64,000 nt of DNA from Mycoplasma haemocanis str. Illinois (GCF_000238995.1 NC_016638.1:372001-436000), one strand, 5' to 3'; numbered from the stretch's first letter, positions 50,021 to 60,935 are shown. Translations and numbers: made by a program. The notes: generated from the letters alone by a model not told the origin.

Positions 50021-50341
50021 CTATCCCAGATGGGTTTCTATCAAATTTTCAAGACTGTCTTTTTCCATATAACCTAAAGCCCTGTACTGCTCTATTCCCC
50101 GTTTATAAAAAATCAAAGTAGGAACACTTCCGGTGCTTACAACTGAATTAACCTTAGGAAGCTCATCAAGATATACCTTTAGGAAAGCTATATCTTCATA
50201 CTTCTCAGAAACTTCAAAGAAAATGGGAGTCAACTTTTTACAAGGAGGACAAGTAGTTGTACTCAGCATAAGTACCAACTTTTGTTGATTCCTTATTGCG
50301 TTAAATACCTCCTCTTCTAGTAGGGCTTCTCTAGCTTTCAT
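50021..50341 (-). CDS. Thioredoxin-like protein with CPPC active site
   Basis: A 106-aa single-domain thioredoxin. The active site is STTTCPPCKKLTPIF, replacing the classic WCGPC, so the redox potential may differ. The cis-Pro is in TGSVPTLIFYK. The LVLML, FLKVYLDE and GYMEKDSLENLI segments fit the fold. Probably a cytosolic thiol-disulfide reductant, or a specialised partner. The gene start overlaps the end of the upstream 239-aa gene by 11 bp. Confidence 0.82.
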   Translation of the reverse strand: MKAREALLEEEVFNAIRNQQKLVLMLSTTTCPPCKKLTPIFFEVSEKYEDIAFLKVYLDELPKVNSVVSTGSVPTLIFYKRGIEQYRALGYMEKDSLENLIETHLG

Positions 50342-51050
50342 TTAAAGTTGTAATACTTAGAATTTCATTATCAATCAAATTCTTAGGAAGATCGGGTAAA
50401 TTAAAGTCCATTCTTACGGAGATATCAACCATAAGATCAGGAGGCAATAACTCCTTAAAGGAAGCGTATCTTATTGCATTCAGAAAGGAACAGTTTTTTA
50501 ACAAAGATAAATCAAATCTAATCTTTGTTATATTGATACTTTTGTATTCAATCCCTTCTGCTTCATTCTTAAAAATGTAATTCTTCTTTTTAGTATTACG
50601 ATCGTAAGATGCTTGTAGAAGTATCTCTTTAGCCACTGCAGGTTCCATGTTATTGTGAACCACCATGAAATCTAATTTAGGATATTCCTCGGAAGGTTTG
50701 GCAAAAAACTTCTTATTAATGTAGTTGATTAAAGAACTTTTATCCTTGCCATATTCCTTACCTGCTAAGTAATTGTGAGTTACTATGGTTTTAGGATCTG
50801 GAGATAGGAAATATATCCTGTCAAGAGAGGCGATTCCTGTCTTCTCATCGAAGGAAATTTGGGGATACAATTCCAACTCTCCCGAATATTCTTGTCCCAA
50901 ATACGCACACTCCTTATTATGATATCCTACGTACTCATTCAAGGCTTCTCAGAGGGACAAAAAGTGTTCATTCTGAAAAGATCTGAAGAAAATGGATAAC
51001 GCTTCAGATAACCAAGAATTAGTATCGGGATAAATTAACCTCTTTTTCAT
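50331..51050 (-). CDS. Conserved-type hypothetical protein
   Basis: A 239-aa cytosolic-looking protein (no membrane segment). Start ATG 51050; the first 36 residues (IYPDTNSWLSEALSIFF...SLW) are joined through one UGA. Mixed alpha/beta composition: DFMVVHNNMEPAVAKEILLQ, KNCSFLNAIRYASFKELLPP and VDISVRMDFNLPDLP. No family recognised. It overlaps the thioredoxin gene and so is probably translated together with it. Confidence 0.7.
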
Positions 51051-51063
51051 AGGTTATCTAGAT

Positions 51064-51139
51064 GCACCTGTAGCTCAACGGATAGAGCATTTGACTTCGG
51101 ATCAAAAGGTTGTAGGTTCGAATCCTATCAGGTGTGCCA
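51064..51139 (+). tRNA. trnR: tRNA-Arg (anticodon UCG)
   Basis: A 76-nt cloverleaf with encoded CCA. Acceptor GCACCTG/CAGGTGT with one G-T pair at position 1-72; D stem GCTC/GAGC; anticodon stem TTTGA/TCAAA with loop CTTCGGA, anticodon TCG; T stem GTAGG/CCTAT with loop TTCGAAT. Discriminator G. It reads CGA and, by wobble, other CGN arginine codons. Confidence 0.95.
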
Positions 51140-51143
51140 GACT

Positions 51144-51635
51144 TTAGTAGTGGGATTTTTTAAATAAATCCTTACACTCAGCCAAAATTTTCATAGCTTC
51201 CTCCAAATCCACAAACTCTTGAACTTCCACTTCCTTGTTTTCAAGTTTTTTGTAATTACTAAAAAAATCCTTAATTTCATTCAACAGAGCTTCAGGAATA
51301 TCAGCTAACTTCTGGAAACTTTTGTATCTTACGTCCACGTCTACTACACCAATTAACTTGGTATCTCTATCTCCAGAATCTATCATTTTCATAGCACCCA
51401 ATATTCGCGTAGGAATAACGGATCCCGGAAGAAGAGATTCGTTTGAAATGATTAAGACATCTAAGGGATCTCCATCATGGTCAAGAGTTTTCTCTATATA
51501 TCCATAATTCTGAGGATAAACATTGGAACCAAATAAAACTCTATCTAGAACCAATTTTCCACTTTCCTTGTCTACTTCATATTTAAGTCTGGAGTTCTTG
51601 GAAATTTCAAGAACCACCTTTAACTTATTTTCCAT
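51144..51635 (-). CDS. ppa: Inorganic pyrophosphatase
   Basis: A 163-aa family I pyrophosphatase of usual length. It hydrolyses PPi to two phosphates, pulling nucleotide polymerisation and aminoacylation forward. Motifs: SRLKYEVDKESGKLVLDRVL, YPQNYGYIEKTLDHDGDPLD (the DGDPLD metal-binding site) and GDRDTKLIGVV. ATG 51635 (MENKLKV) is preferred over a TTG two codons upstream. No UGA codon. Convergent with the tRNA gene, 4 bp away. Confidence 0.95.
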   Translation of the reverse strand: MENKLKVVLEISKNSRLKYEVDKESGKLVLDRVLFGSNVYPQNYGYIEKTLDHDGDPLDVLIISNESLLPGSVIPTRILGAMKMIDSGDRDTKLIGVVDVDVRYKSFQKLADIPEALLNEIKDFFSNYKKLENKEVEVQEFVDLEEAMKILAECKDLFKKSHY

Positions 51636-51702
51636 TAGCAATATTTATCATTGATTAATATTAATCGTTAAAAGTTGCAAGCAATATTAAATTCGTATTT
51701 TT

Positions 51703-52476
51703 ATGAGCAAGATGGTAGCCAATTTGGTGGTTGCTGGAGCATGCGCTGCAGCGGGCGGTGCGTTGGCTTTGGCCTCTACTTTAAAGGATGAAAAAACTTT
51801 TCTGCTTAGAGCGGTTCCATCTTCTGGAGTAGGGAGAGAAGAGGAATACATGGACGGTAAGGAATTTCATGAGGCAGAGTTGGTTAGACATTCTTATAAA
51901 GATTTACTTAGAGGAACTAAGGCTTACAACAATGGTAACTACGTTATCTATTATGGATCTGAAGCTTGTCCCCACTGTACTGGTTTCCTATTTGGACATC
52001 AGGATTTAGCCAGAGGAAATCTTTGATTAGCGAGGGACAAAATGTCTGATGGTGCTTTCATGAAGGCATATGGTTACACTAGAAAGAATGAATTCCTTAA
52101 AAAGTTCAATATCAAATTCCTTATGTATGAGGATGTTCCTGAGTATTCCGGATCGAATGTAAATGATGACTTGTGGACTCTTCCTTGAAGTAGATGGGAG
52201 ACGACCGATTTAAAGAAAGGTAGGGTTCAAGGGGAATACAAGAGAAATGATAAGTCTGCAAGAGAGTTTAGGCAAGTTATGGATGCTGCTATTGAGGCGT
52301 TTGGCGGAGATAAGGCTGGAGGTACTCCTACAGCTATCATCTATAAAAATGGAAAAGGGAAAGTATTTAACCATGATCAACTAGAAGGACTTCGTACTAG
52401 AAAGCAAGGGGAGGATCTTTCTGATGATATTGAACTAAAGAACTATATTCATTATTACTACAGTCATAATCTCTAA
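51703..52476 (+). CDS. Secreted or membrane-anchored thioredoxin-fold protein with CPHC
   Basis: A 257-aa protein. A hydrophobic Ala/Gly-rich N-terminus (VANLVVAGACAAAGGALALAS) serves as signal or anchor; the Cys at residue 14 (AGACAAAG) could be a lipobox-like site. A redox centre GSEACPHCTGFLFG lies at about residue 91, and the cis-Pro in AGGTPTAIIYKNGKG at about 206. CPHC is the DsbA/TlpA-type motif, so a thiol-disulfide role outside the membrane is inferred, perhaps for the cysteine-rich surface paralogues. Confidence 0.72.
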
Positions 52477-52582
52477 TAAAAGGAAATAAGGGTATTTCAG
52501 AGAGCCCTATTAATCCTTCAGTATGTGACTATGCATTTAGAATTTAACATTAATTAATCGGCTAATACTGATCTGTATTTAG

Positions 52583-54664
52583 ATGTCAGAAGTTAGGAGG
52601 ATTCGGACTGATTTGTCTAATCTTAACGAACAACAAAGATTAGCTGTTTTATCTCCCTTAAAACCAGTATTAGTAGTTGCTGGGGCAGGAACGGGAAAGA
52701 CTACTGTTTTAACTAAGAGATTTGAATACTTAGTAAGAGATTGCAATATAGATCCTAGGAATATCTTGGTAATAACCTTCACTAAGAAGGCAGCTACTGA
52801 GATGAAAAGAAGAATAGAAAAGTTATTTCCAGACTTCAACTTTAAAGATTCCTATATCTCTACCTTTCATAAATTTGCAAAAACAATTTTGGAGAAGAGT
52901 GGTCAGGATTTCTCCATTTGCTTCCCAAAAAGAGCCCAATACTATATACGACACATAATTTCTGAAGAGTTAAAGCTTCCTATTAAGGCCTTTCACAGAA
53001 CTGCAGAAATAGTAAGAAAGCTGAAGTGATCTAAGCAAGGTAAGAAGATTACTAAGGAGGATTTAATAGAGATTGTAAGTGAGATGGCACGACTTTCAGA
53101 AGAAGAGATACTTAACAAATTCCCATTGGAATGAATACAGAGCATATTGGATTCATATGAGAATCTTTTGAAGAACAGGAATCAACTTGATTTCGATGAT
53201 ATCCTTTTGAAGGCTAATTCTCTACTGGAAAATGAGTTCATTAGAGTAGAGTGAGATTTGCAGTTTCAGGCCATACTATTTGATGAGTTTCAAGATATAG
53301 ATGAAGTTCAATTTGAAGTCTTAAAAAAGTTATCTAGGGATAGTCAAAATATCTTCTGTGTAGGAGATCCTGATCAGTCTATTTATGGATTTAGGGGAGC
53401 AGTTAAGGAATCATTTGAAAAGTTTAAGAGTCACTTCCCAGATACAGAAGTATTCAAGCTGGAGTGAAATTACAGATCAACCCCTCAGATATTAGAGGTT
53501 GCTAACACCTTAATTAATAAAGATAAGGGAGAGTTTTCTAAGAACTTAATAACTAATAATACTGCAGGTAGTAGAGTTAGGTATTTCTTAACTAACTCTC
53601 CCTCTAGAGAGGATGATCATGTAATAGATATCATCCTTAATCTCCAAAAAGAGAGCAATGTTCAACTTAGGAATTGTGCAATATTATTTAGAAATAATGT
53701 TTTTGGAAACCAGATAACCAACAAGTTACTAGCTAAGAAGATACCCTTTATCTCTAAAGATCTTTATGAGTTCTGAAGAAGAGAGGAAATAAAGGACATG
53801 ATTGCTTATTTAAGCATCGCCTTTGAGAAGGATTTAATTAAGGTTGATAAGGCAATACAGAGAATCATTAATAAGCCCAATAGAGGTATTGGATTAAAAA
53901 GGCAAGAAGAGTTACGTAAGAGTGCCAAAGAGAACGGGATTTCTTTGAGGGAGACTATACAAAGGGCTTCGGATACAAGCGTAGTTGAATTTTGGAATTT
54001 ATTAAAGAAGATTAGGCTCTTTGCAAAGAATGAGGAGTTCAATGTGATTGAGCAAGTTCAAGGGATTCTTAATTTTTCAGGATTTTGGGAGTATCTAAAG
54101 AGCAAAGATATAGAGAAGCATGATAGGGCTAAAGCCATATTAAATAATGTACTAGATGAGTCTAGGTGTGATCTGGAGATGATTAAGAGAAATATAGAAG
54201 AGATGACTAGGTATGGAGTGGAGAAGGATCAACTTTACGTTGGAACGATTCACGGAGCTAAGGGATTGGAATTTGATCATGTATTTGTCATGAAGGTAGA
54301 TGAGGGAAAACTACCTTCTAGGCATTCTGTAAATCCTATTAAGGCAGAGGAAAAGGAGAGTAGGATGAAAGAGGAAAGGAGATTAGCTTATGTGGCTTTT
54401 ACTAGGGCAAAAAAATGTTTATATTTAAGCTCTTCGGGCGGGAAAGACAATGTTTCTAGCTTTGCCCAAGATGTGATGGATTTAGTAGATTACAAAGAAG
54501 AGATATTAGATTTGAATGAGCCTGAATCAATATCTCAAGCTACAGATTTAACTAAGGATGATAACAGTGAAAACTGGACTCAACCAGACCTATTTTTTGA
54601 ATTTGATAATTCCTTGGAAGAAGATGATCCTTTTGGTGATGTGGTGGAAGAAGAGGAAGATTAA
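52583..54664 (+). CDS. pcrA: UvrD/PcrA-type DNA helicase (superfamily 1)
   Basis: A 693-aa 3'-5' helicase, continuous with seven or more UGA Trp codons. Motifs in order: Q-motif LNEQQRLAV (about 14-22), Walker A AGAGTGKTT (33-41), Ia ITFTKKAATEM, II FDEFQDID (233-240), III GDPDQSIYGFRGA, IV NYRSTPQI, V VGTIHGAKGLEFDHVF (about 555) and VI EERRLAYVAFTRAKKCLYL. Motif II is DEFQ instead of the usual DE(Y/F)QD context. The C-terminus is very acidic. Role: excision repair and replication-conflict removal. Ends convergent with rsmH. Confidence 0.92.
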
Positions 54665-55602
54665 TCTCTAACTTTTTGGAACACTCAAAGTTTAGAGGAT
54701 CTGGAGCTCCTATTTTCGGAGATTTCTTCAGCTTTAGGAACTATATATCCGTTGGATACAAATCTAAACTTGTTAACTATATTCTTAGAGTAGTCCCTGA
54801 TTTCAATATGATCACAATACTTAGACTTTCAAACTTTTAAAACGTCCTCTTCTCCTGAGTGGAAGGTGATGATACATGCTATACCACCAACTTCCAAAAC
54901 TTCATGTAAGGAGTTCATTGCTGTTTCGAAAGACTTAATCTCGTCATTTACAGCTATCCTTATGGCTTGGAAAGTTCTACTTATCTCTTTACGCAGTTTT
55001 ACTGGATCTAACTTCTTATGAGCTTCTTCAATTAAATCTCTGAATTCAAGCGTAGTCTCTATGCAGCTATATTTCTTTCTGTGATCACTTATTAAATTAA
55101 TTAATCTGTCGGAGTTGTGGATGTCTCCATACTTTCTAAAAATCTCTTTAAGCTGCATTCTAGTTCCATAGTTAAGAATATCTGCAGCAGTAGTCTTGGA
55201 AGTTTGATCCATTCTCATATCCAAATGCGCATCTTCCAAATAACTGAATCCTCTATTCGGATCTCTTAGTTGCATCATAGAGGTTCCTAAGTCAAAGATG
55301 ATTCCCTTTGCTTTTGGTAAGTTATGCTCCTTTTGGTAATCAGATAGTCTTGCGAAGTTAAGACGTACCATGGAGAATCTATCATCCTCCTGTTCTAACT
55401 TCTTGCCAATTTCTACAGCTACTGCATCTATATCCAGACCTATCAATTTGGACTGGGAAGATATCTTGGATAGAAGCTGTCTACTATGTCCTCCGGCTCC
55501 AAAAGTGCAATCTAAGTAAAGACCGTCCTTAGGGCTTAGAAGGTAGGATACTACCTCATCAGACATCACTGGAAAGTGCCCATGCTCTACTCTTGGTGAC
55601 AT
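54661..55602 (-). CDS. rsmH: 16S rRNA (cytosine-1402-N4)-methyltransferase
   Basis: A 313-aa RsmH (MraW). N-terminal HFPVMSDEVVSYL, SAM-binding LDCTFGAGGHSRQLL, GLDIDAVAVEIGKKL, FDLGTSMMQLRDPNRGFSY, DMRMDQ and the C-terminal FQAIRIAVNDEIKSF. ATG 55602 (MSPRVEHG) overlaps the mraZ stop (TAATG). The canonical LGVSS(x)Q is LGTSMMQ here. Methylates N4 of C1402 in the P site. Its TAA overlaps that of convergent pcrA by two bases. Confidence 0.95.
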
Positions 55603-56039
55603 TATTTTTTTTGCTCTGAAAGCTCTTGAGCTACGCTGTCCAATTCGTTTTCTGCCATTCCTTCCCATTCTTCGTATTTGCTTTGATTCCATAATTCGAT
55701 TAAATTTCCAACCCCGATCATCACTAGGGGTCCTTTTCCTAGTTTATTTAGTAAATTGCCAGGAACTACAAATCTGTGCCACTTATCAAGAACTATGTTG
55801 CTTGATCCACCCAGAATCTTTCTTTTTAAAACTCTAGATTTTCTGTCATTATCGTCATTTCCAAGAATTTCATTGCAGTAGTCCTCAAAACCAGCTTCAG
55901 TTCTAATAGCTAATGAATCTTCAAAACTCTCAGAGATAACTATCTCCATTCCCAATTTCTCTTTTCAACGACTAGGAATCACGATTCTGTTTTTGCTGTC
56001 CATGGATACTTCGTACTTTCCTATGAATTTGTTTGACAC
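55602..56039 (-). CDS. mraZ: MraZ transcriptional regulator
   Basis: A 145-aa MraZ. The start is GTG 56039 (V-SNKFIGKYEVSMDSKNRI), since the usual G-x-Y/F-x...D-x-K-x-R beginning of MraZ is only complete from there; the frame crosses one UGA. Two AbrB-like swapped-hairpin repeats: DSKNRIVIPSRWKEKLG and VLDKWHRFVVPGNLLNKLG. MraZ binds repeats upstream of its own operon and controls it. The partner is rsmH alone; no ftsZ or other division genes follow. Confidence 0.9.
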
Positions 56040-56172
56040 TTACTGATAGCCCCAATACTAACCACAAAGTTCCACTTTCTCCCACTTTTTTTAAAAAATT
56101 AGTAACTTTACGGGTTTATATACCACTTCTTCAAATAAGGTTGGATCAGCATAAAGACTAAACTTAATAGGT

Positions 56173-57459
56173 ATGAGTAATTTGGACGTTCCGGCTTATC
56201 TAGTTAGGAATGGTTTTGTTATTGCTGGTAATGAAATCTATGGAGGAAGAAGTGGGTACTATGACTATGGACACCTAGGAGTTCTTCTAAAGAAGAAAAT
56301 ACAGAGATTATGGGAAAGGTATTTCGTAGATAGGAAGCCTAATTCCTATTATCTAGATGCCACTATATTTACATCTGGAGATGTTTGAAAAGCCTCTGGG
56401 CATATGGAGAATTTCAATGATATTTTGGTGGATTGCAAAGATTGTAAGAAGCGGTATAGAGAGGATCATCTTCCGGATAGAGAAGGAATTAAGAAATGCC
56501 CCAATTGCGGGGCTTTCAATTGAACTGAAGCTAAGCCATTTAATTTGATATTTCGTACTCAAGAAGATCATTATTTAAGGCCGGAAACTGCACAATCTAT
56601 TTTCATAAATTTCAAAGGATTTCTGAGATCTACAAATGCTAAGATTCCATTTTGCATTTGTCAAGTTGGAAAGGCTTTTAGAAATGAAGTAACTATTTCT
56701 AATTTCATATTTCGAACTAAGGAGTTTGAACAGATGGAGTGTGAATGATTCATACATCCGAATGATGCTATGGATGTGTTCACAAAGTGTCAAAAAGAGA
56801 TGGAGCTCTTTTTAGTTAATATCCTGGGAATAAAGAGGGAGAAGATTAAAGTGGTAGAAATTCCCAAAGAAGATAGGGCTCACTATTCCTCCCGATCTTC
56901 TGATGTGGAATTTGAATTTCCGCACGGATGGGGAGAGTTGTGAGGTTTGGCATACAGGAGTGACTTTGATTTATTATCTCATCAGCATGCTTCTGGGAAA
57001 GATCACCAATATTTAGATCCTTTTACCAATGAAAAATATGTTCCCCACGTGGTGGAACATTCCATTGGTTTAAATAGACTTCTTTATGCCGTTGTATCTA
57101 GTGCTTATGAAGTGGAGTATCTGGAGAATGGAGATAGCAGAGAGTTACTAAGAATATCTAAAGATTTAGCCCCCTATCTCTTCTCCATTCTCCCTTTAAC
57201 TAAAAATGAAAAGGACTTATCTAAAGAGCTCTTTCTTGAGCTTATAGAGAATGGAATTTCTGCCTCCCTATTAGATAAAGGCTCAATAGGTAAACGGTAT
57301 AGGAAGAATGACTTAATAGGAACTCCTTATTGTATCACCCTAGATCAAGAGACAACTAGAGATAATTTCAGTTTCACCATAAGGGATCGTGACTCTATGA
57401 TTCAAAAACGTATTTCGTTAGAGGAATTCAGAAACAGTGGATATAAAGTCACCTTCTAG
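56173..57459 (+). CDS. glyS: Glycyl-tRNA synthetase (dimeric, class II)
   Basis: A 428-aa enzyme with the alpha2-type sequence: [19 protein letters not shown] at the start, a zinc-like CKDC...CPNC pair in the insertion (about residues 92-117), and motif 2 around [20 protein letters not shown] with [10 protein letters not shown]. The [19 protein letters not shown] and [16 protein letters not shown] segments (motif 3) follow, then the C-terminal anticodon-binding domain. Slightly shorter than the usual 450-470 aa. The end overlaps the dnaG start. Confidence 0.94.
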
Positions 57460-59272
57460 TTTTTCAATTCTGAAAGTTATTCAGAATTACATAAAAACTT
57501 CTCAACGTGGTGCCAATTATTGATCGGTTTGTCCTTTTCATCAAGACAAAAGCCCCTCTCTTTCTATTTCTCCAGAGAAGAATATATTTAAATGCTTTTC
57601 ATGTGGAGTATCGGGAGATGCAGTGGCCTTTGTCATGAAGATTGAAAAATGTAACTATGTTCAGTCCATATACAAGATATCGGAGATATTAGGACTTGAT
57701 CCTAATCAGTATTTAACAGCTAAAGAGAGCAGTAATAATAAGCTCTTCAAGATAAATGAGGTGGTAGCTCTTGCCTATCACAAGTTTCTTTTCAATAAAG
57801 TGAATAAGCATCACTTGGAATATCTAACTAATGAGAGAGGACTTAGTAAGGAAATAATACAGAAGTATCAGTTGGGCTACGCTCCAGAAGAAGATATTTT
57901 GAAGGATGTATTTAGAAGCTATCTATCAGCGAATGAGAAAGAGTCATTTGGAGATGAGGAATACGAGAAGTTAGGGATTTTTAATTACGGAAGAGGGACG
58001 CCAGATCCCTTCTTTAAAGATCGAATTATATTTCCCATATTCAACAGACATGGACAAATTGTGGGCTTTTCTGGAAGGGCCATAAAAAATGTAGAACCCA
58101 AATACTTAAATACAAAATCAAACATCATTTTTAATAAGAAAAACTGCATATACAACATCCAGAACCTGCAAGAGGGCTCCCCTGTTTACTTATATGAAGG
58201 ATTTTTTGATGTTTTAAGTTCTGAAAAAGTCGGAATCAAGAATGGAGTGGCTGTCATGGGAGCCAGCTTAGATTCTTCCATTCTTGATGTTATTAAGAAC
58301 TATTCCAAAAAGATAGTGTGTTGTTTTGATAATGACAATACAGGACGAAACTTCACTATCAAAGTATTTGAGAATTTAGTTTTAAATGGCTTCTCAATAT
58401 ATGTTTTGGATCTATTAGATACCAAAAGTAAAGATATAGATGAATATCTAAGGAAGTCCGAATCAGATTCTTGAAAAAGGCTTAAGGAGCCATCTCACTT
58501 CTTTGAGTGATATAGAAAGCTCTATATTCAAGAAAAAGATATCTCTAATCCCCTAGTCCTTCAACCCTTAATAGAAGAGTCCTTAGGATTTCTATTTGTA
58601 AGTAATGCATCCAGTCCTATTATGAAGGGTGGAGTGGATAGGGAATATGCACTTGATTCCCTGAAGATCATTTTTGATTTTTATAAGTTATCTTCGGACT
58701 TCTCAAATGAGAAGCATTCATCCATTATTAATAAGAAGTATCAGTCATATAAACACGCAGTTACTGCTTCTCTAATAAGAACTCTTCCAACTAGACACAT
58801 TCCTAAGCAGATTAGATCGATAGATAAGTTTCAGTCGCTATTAACTAAGTATTCCAAGATATTTAAGTACATAGAGAATAATGGAGAGTCTTTGGGGGAT
58901 GCAAATGAATGGTTCTTTGAGATTCCTGAGGAGTATGTGAGTGTTTCTAGGGAAGCTAAGCTGTTTTTCTCTCTTTTAAGTAAGAGATTGTTTGGCGGGG
59001 ATTCATCTCAAGAGGAGATAGATAATTTAGCTAATTTAATCCAAGAAAAGGACAAGGATATTCCCTCTATAGAAGAATTTTTCAATTGCTATTTCTCCCT
59101 TAATGAGGGAATTATGGAAGAGATTCGTAATATGTGAAAGAAGAATGAATTACTAGATGTTACGGAGAGGTGAATTAAGACCGAAGCACTTAAGAAGTTA
59201 ATTTTGGATAATAAACAGAAGTCTTCTGCTTTCTTTAGAAAATTCTGTCTTTCTAAAAAAAACAGAAATTAA
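57437..59272 (+). CDS. dnaG: DNA primase
   Basis: A 611-aa primase. GTG 57437, inside the end of glyS, is the only start that keeps the N-terminal zinc ribbon. The zinc ligands are Cys32-x2-His35 (CPFH) and Cys53-x2-Cys56 (CFSC). The RNA-polymerase domain has LEYLTNERGLSKEIIQKY, DRIIFPIFNRHGQIVGFSGR and the TOPRIM acidic sites YLYEGFFDV and CCFDNDNTG. The C-terminal helicase-binding part is diverged. It makes RNA primers for replication. Seven UGA Trp codons. Confidence 0.92.
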
Positions 59273-59279
59273 GAGTTAT

Positions 59280-59606
59280 GTGCAGATTCTTGAAGAATAC
59301 AAAAAACAATCTTTGAAGGGGGGTGCATGAAAGGGATCAAAGAAGACTCCCTCTAAGGCTTCTCGTTGAACTAAGGTTAATAATGGTTTCTATCACGCTG
59401 GATTAATATCGATAGCTTCTAGTACTTCTATAGCTAATCTAAGTTCTTCCGTAGTGGGGTTAGTTAATAAAGCTACGGGTAATTACTCCAGTTACGAGGA
59501 ATACTCCAAATTTGCTTCTTCTCGTGATTCCATAAGACCTTCCTTTCGATTTGCCAATACTTATTGAAATAGCTCTATGAATTTCGGAATGCCTTGGTAT
59601 TATTAG
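59280..59606 (+). CDS. Small hypothetical protein
   Basis: A 108-aa frame from GTG 59280 to TAG 59604; a frame extending upstream into dnaG is open but lacks a good start. Lys/Ser-rich first half (GGAWKGSKKTPSKASRW), a mildly hydrophobic middle (GLISIASSTSIANLSSSVVG), and an aromatic end (YWNSSMNFGMPWYY). Four UGA codons. One base precedes the next ATG. Function unknown. Confidence 0.5.
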
Positions 59607-59607
59607 A

Positions 59608-59832
59608 ATGAAGAAGCTTAACTCTAGGGAGAAGCAACTTTATCGGGGAGGAACCTCTATTATTGGAGTAATTAGTGGACTATCTGCTATCTCTTATTCT
59701 GTATCTTTAATTCTTCAATCTATAGAGGAATTAATTCCATATAAGAAATTCTCCAAAACCCCTGTTGTTCAAGAATCTAAACCCCACTTCATAAATCCAA
59801 ATAACGGGCAAGAGAACATTATCTTTTCTTAG
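59608..59832 (+). CDS. Small membrane-anchored protein
   Basis: A 74-aa protein. The basic start (MKKLNSREKQLYRGG) is followed by one hydrophobic span (TSIIGVISGLSAISYSVSLIL, about residues 16-36) and a polar tail. The end overlaps the convergent gene by 14 bp. No UGA. Function unknown. Confidence 0.55.
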   Translation: MKKLNSREKQLYRGGTSIIGVISGLSAISYSVSLILQSIEELIPYKKFSKTPVVQESKPHFINPNNGQENIIFS

Positions 59833-60508
59833 AATCCCTATCCTTTTCAACTTGTAAAGGAAGCATTCAAGATAGTTCTTGTTCGTAATCTGTTTCCTTA
59901 TTTATAACTACTTTATCTTTATATTTGGAATCTGGATCTGTATTAGGGAATAATTCGGCATCTAGAGATATTCATCTACTGATCTCCCCAGTCTTGCTGT
60001 TTCTGGTTTTAAAAACTATTAAATACCTCTTTCTGTTCTGGAGATCGTAATCCTTCTTTTTAATGGCATCTGCCCTATGACTTTTGTAGGAATTTACACA
60101 TGGAAAAAATAAGTGCTTATTTAGTAACTTAGTCTCCTCTTCCAAAGCCTCAAAATAATCTTCTTGTGGATATCTATCTGGGATTTCGGGCCTCTTGTAT
60201 TTAACTCCTTGCTCTTTAGCCAAAGCTCTCGCCTTAAAGTTTGAAGTCTTCTCCATGAATTTATGAAGTTCATGGGGTTTAGGCCTTTCAAAGGCACGAA
60301 CTTTCTCTATTTCTAATCCGCTAATTCCATTAATTCTCATCCATTCTTTAACTATGTGTCAAAGATGATCCTTCTTCCCCTTTCTTCCAAGACCACTCCT
60401 TCTATTCCTCTTCTCGTTTTTCTGTTTTTGTGTGTATCATAACAGTCATATCAATACAGATACAGGAAGAAAGGATGCTATAAATGACCCCGCGTCTTGT
60501 ACAATCAC
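59819..60508 (-). CDS. Single-pass membrane protein with basic cytosolic domain
   Basis: A 229-aa protein from GTG 60508 (TAA just upstream). Transmembrane helix at about residues 9-27 (FIASFLPVSVLIWLLWY), then a very basic stretch (TQKQKNEKRNRRSG, GRKGKKDH). A hydrophilic domain follows with EKVRAFERPKPHELHKFMEK, RYPQEDYFEALEEETKLL and KRYLIVFKTRNSKTGEISRW. The basic juxtamembrane part suggests the bulk lies in the cytosol, perhaps nucleic-acid or membrane-surface bound (inference). Family unknown. Confidence 0.65.
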
Positions 60509-60532
60509 GTTGTCTCGTTATAATTAAGAGTT

Positions 60533-60766
60533 ATGCCAAATATATTATCTAATGCTAAGTCTCTTAAGAAAGACAAAGCTAGACGATTAGTTAGGATAGC
60601 CGCAAAGAAGAATCTTAAGAGAGTTATTGATAAGTCTCTTGAGTCAAAGGATATCTCCCTTGTGTACAAAACTTTGGATAGTCAGCTAAGTAGAGGTATT
60701 ATAAAGAAGAATAAGTGTAACAGGTTGAAGGCTCGTTACGCTTCTCGGATTAACGGTTTAAAGTAA
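60533..60766 (+). CDS. rpsT: 30S ribosomal protein S20
   Basis: A 77-aa, strongly basic helical protein. MPNILSNAKSLKKDKARRLV, KKNLKRVIDKSLESKD, and the signature end RGIIKKNKCNRLKARYASRI. S20 binds the 16S 5' domain and central h44. Length is slightly under the usual 85 aa. No UGA. Two bases separate it from rpsU. Confidence 0.92.
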   Translation: MPNILSNAKSLKKDKARRLVRIAAKKNLKRVIDKSLESKDISLVYKTLDSQLSRGIIKKNKCNRLKARYASRINGLK

Positions 60767-60767
60767 C

Positions 60768-60935
60768 ATGGTAATTAAGGTGGTTAATAATGATGTGGAT
60801 GCTGCTTTAAAAGAGTGTAGACGTCAGTTTAGCGAAATCAGAAGAAGAAAGATTAGATACTCTTATTATCTGAGGCCTGCTTTAAGACTAAGGGAAAAAA
60901 GAAAGATTGCTGCTGTTAAACGTAAATTTTACTAA
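60768..60935 (+). CDS. rpsU: 30S ribosomal protein S21
   Basis: A 55-aa protein: VIKVVNNDVDAALKECRRQF, EIRRRKIRYSYYLRPALRLR and the Lys/Arg end. S21 sits near the anti-Shine-Dalgarno of 16S rRNA and aids initiation. Length is slightly short of the usual 58-70. Start two bases after rpsT; stop directly followed by the TTG of the first HsdS gene. Confidence 0.9.
   Translation: MVIKVVNNDVDAALKECRRQFSEIRRRKIRYSYYLRPALRLREKRKIAAVKRKFY

Noticed and set aside
55603..55692. N-terminal extension of rsmH by 30 residues
   Set aside because: The extension lies inside the end of mraZ, and the known RsmH N-terminus begins near MSPRVEHGHFPV, so ATG 55602 is the better start.
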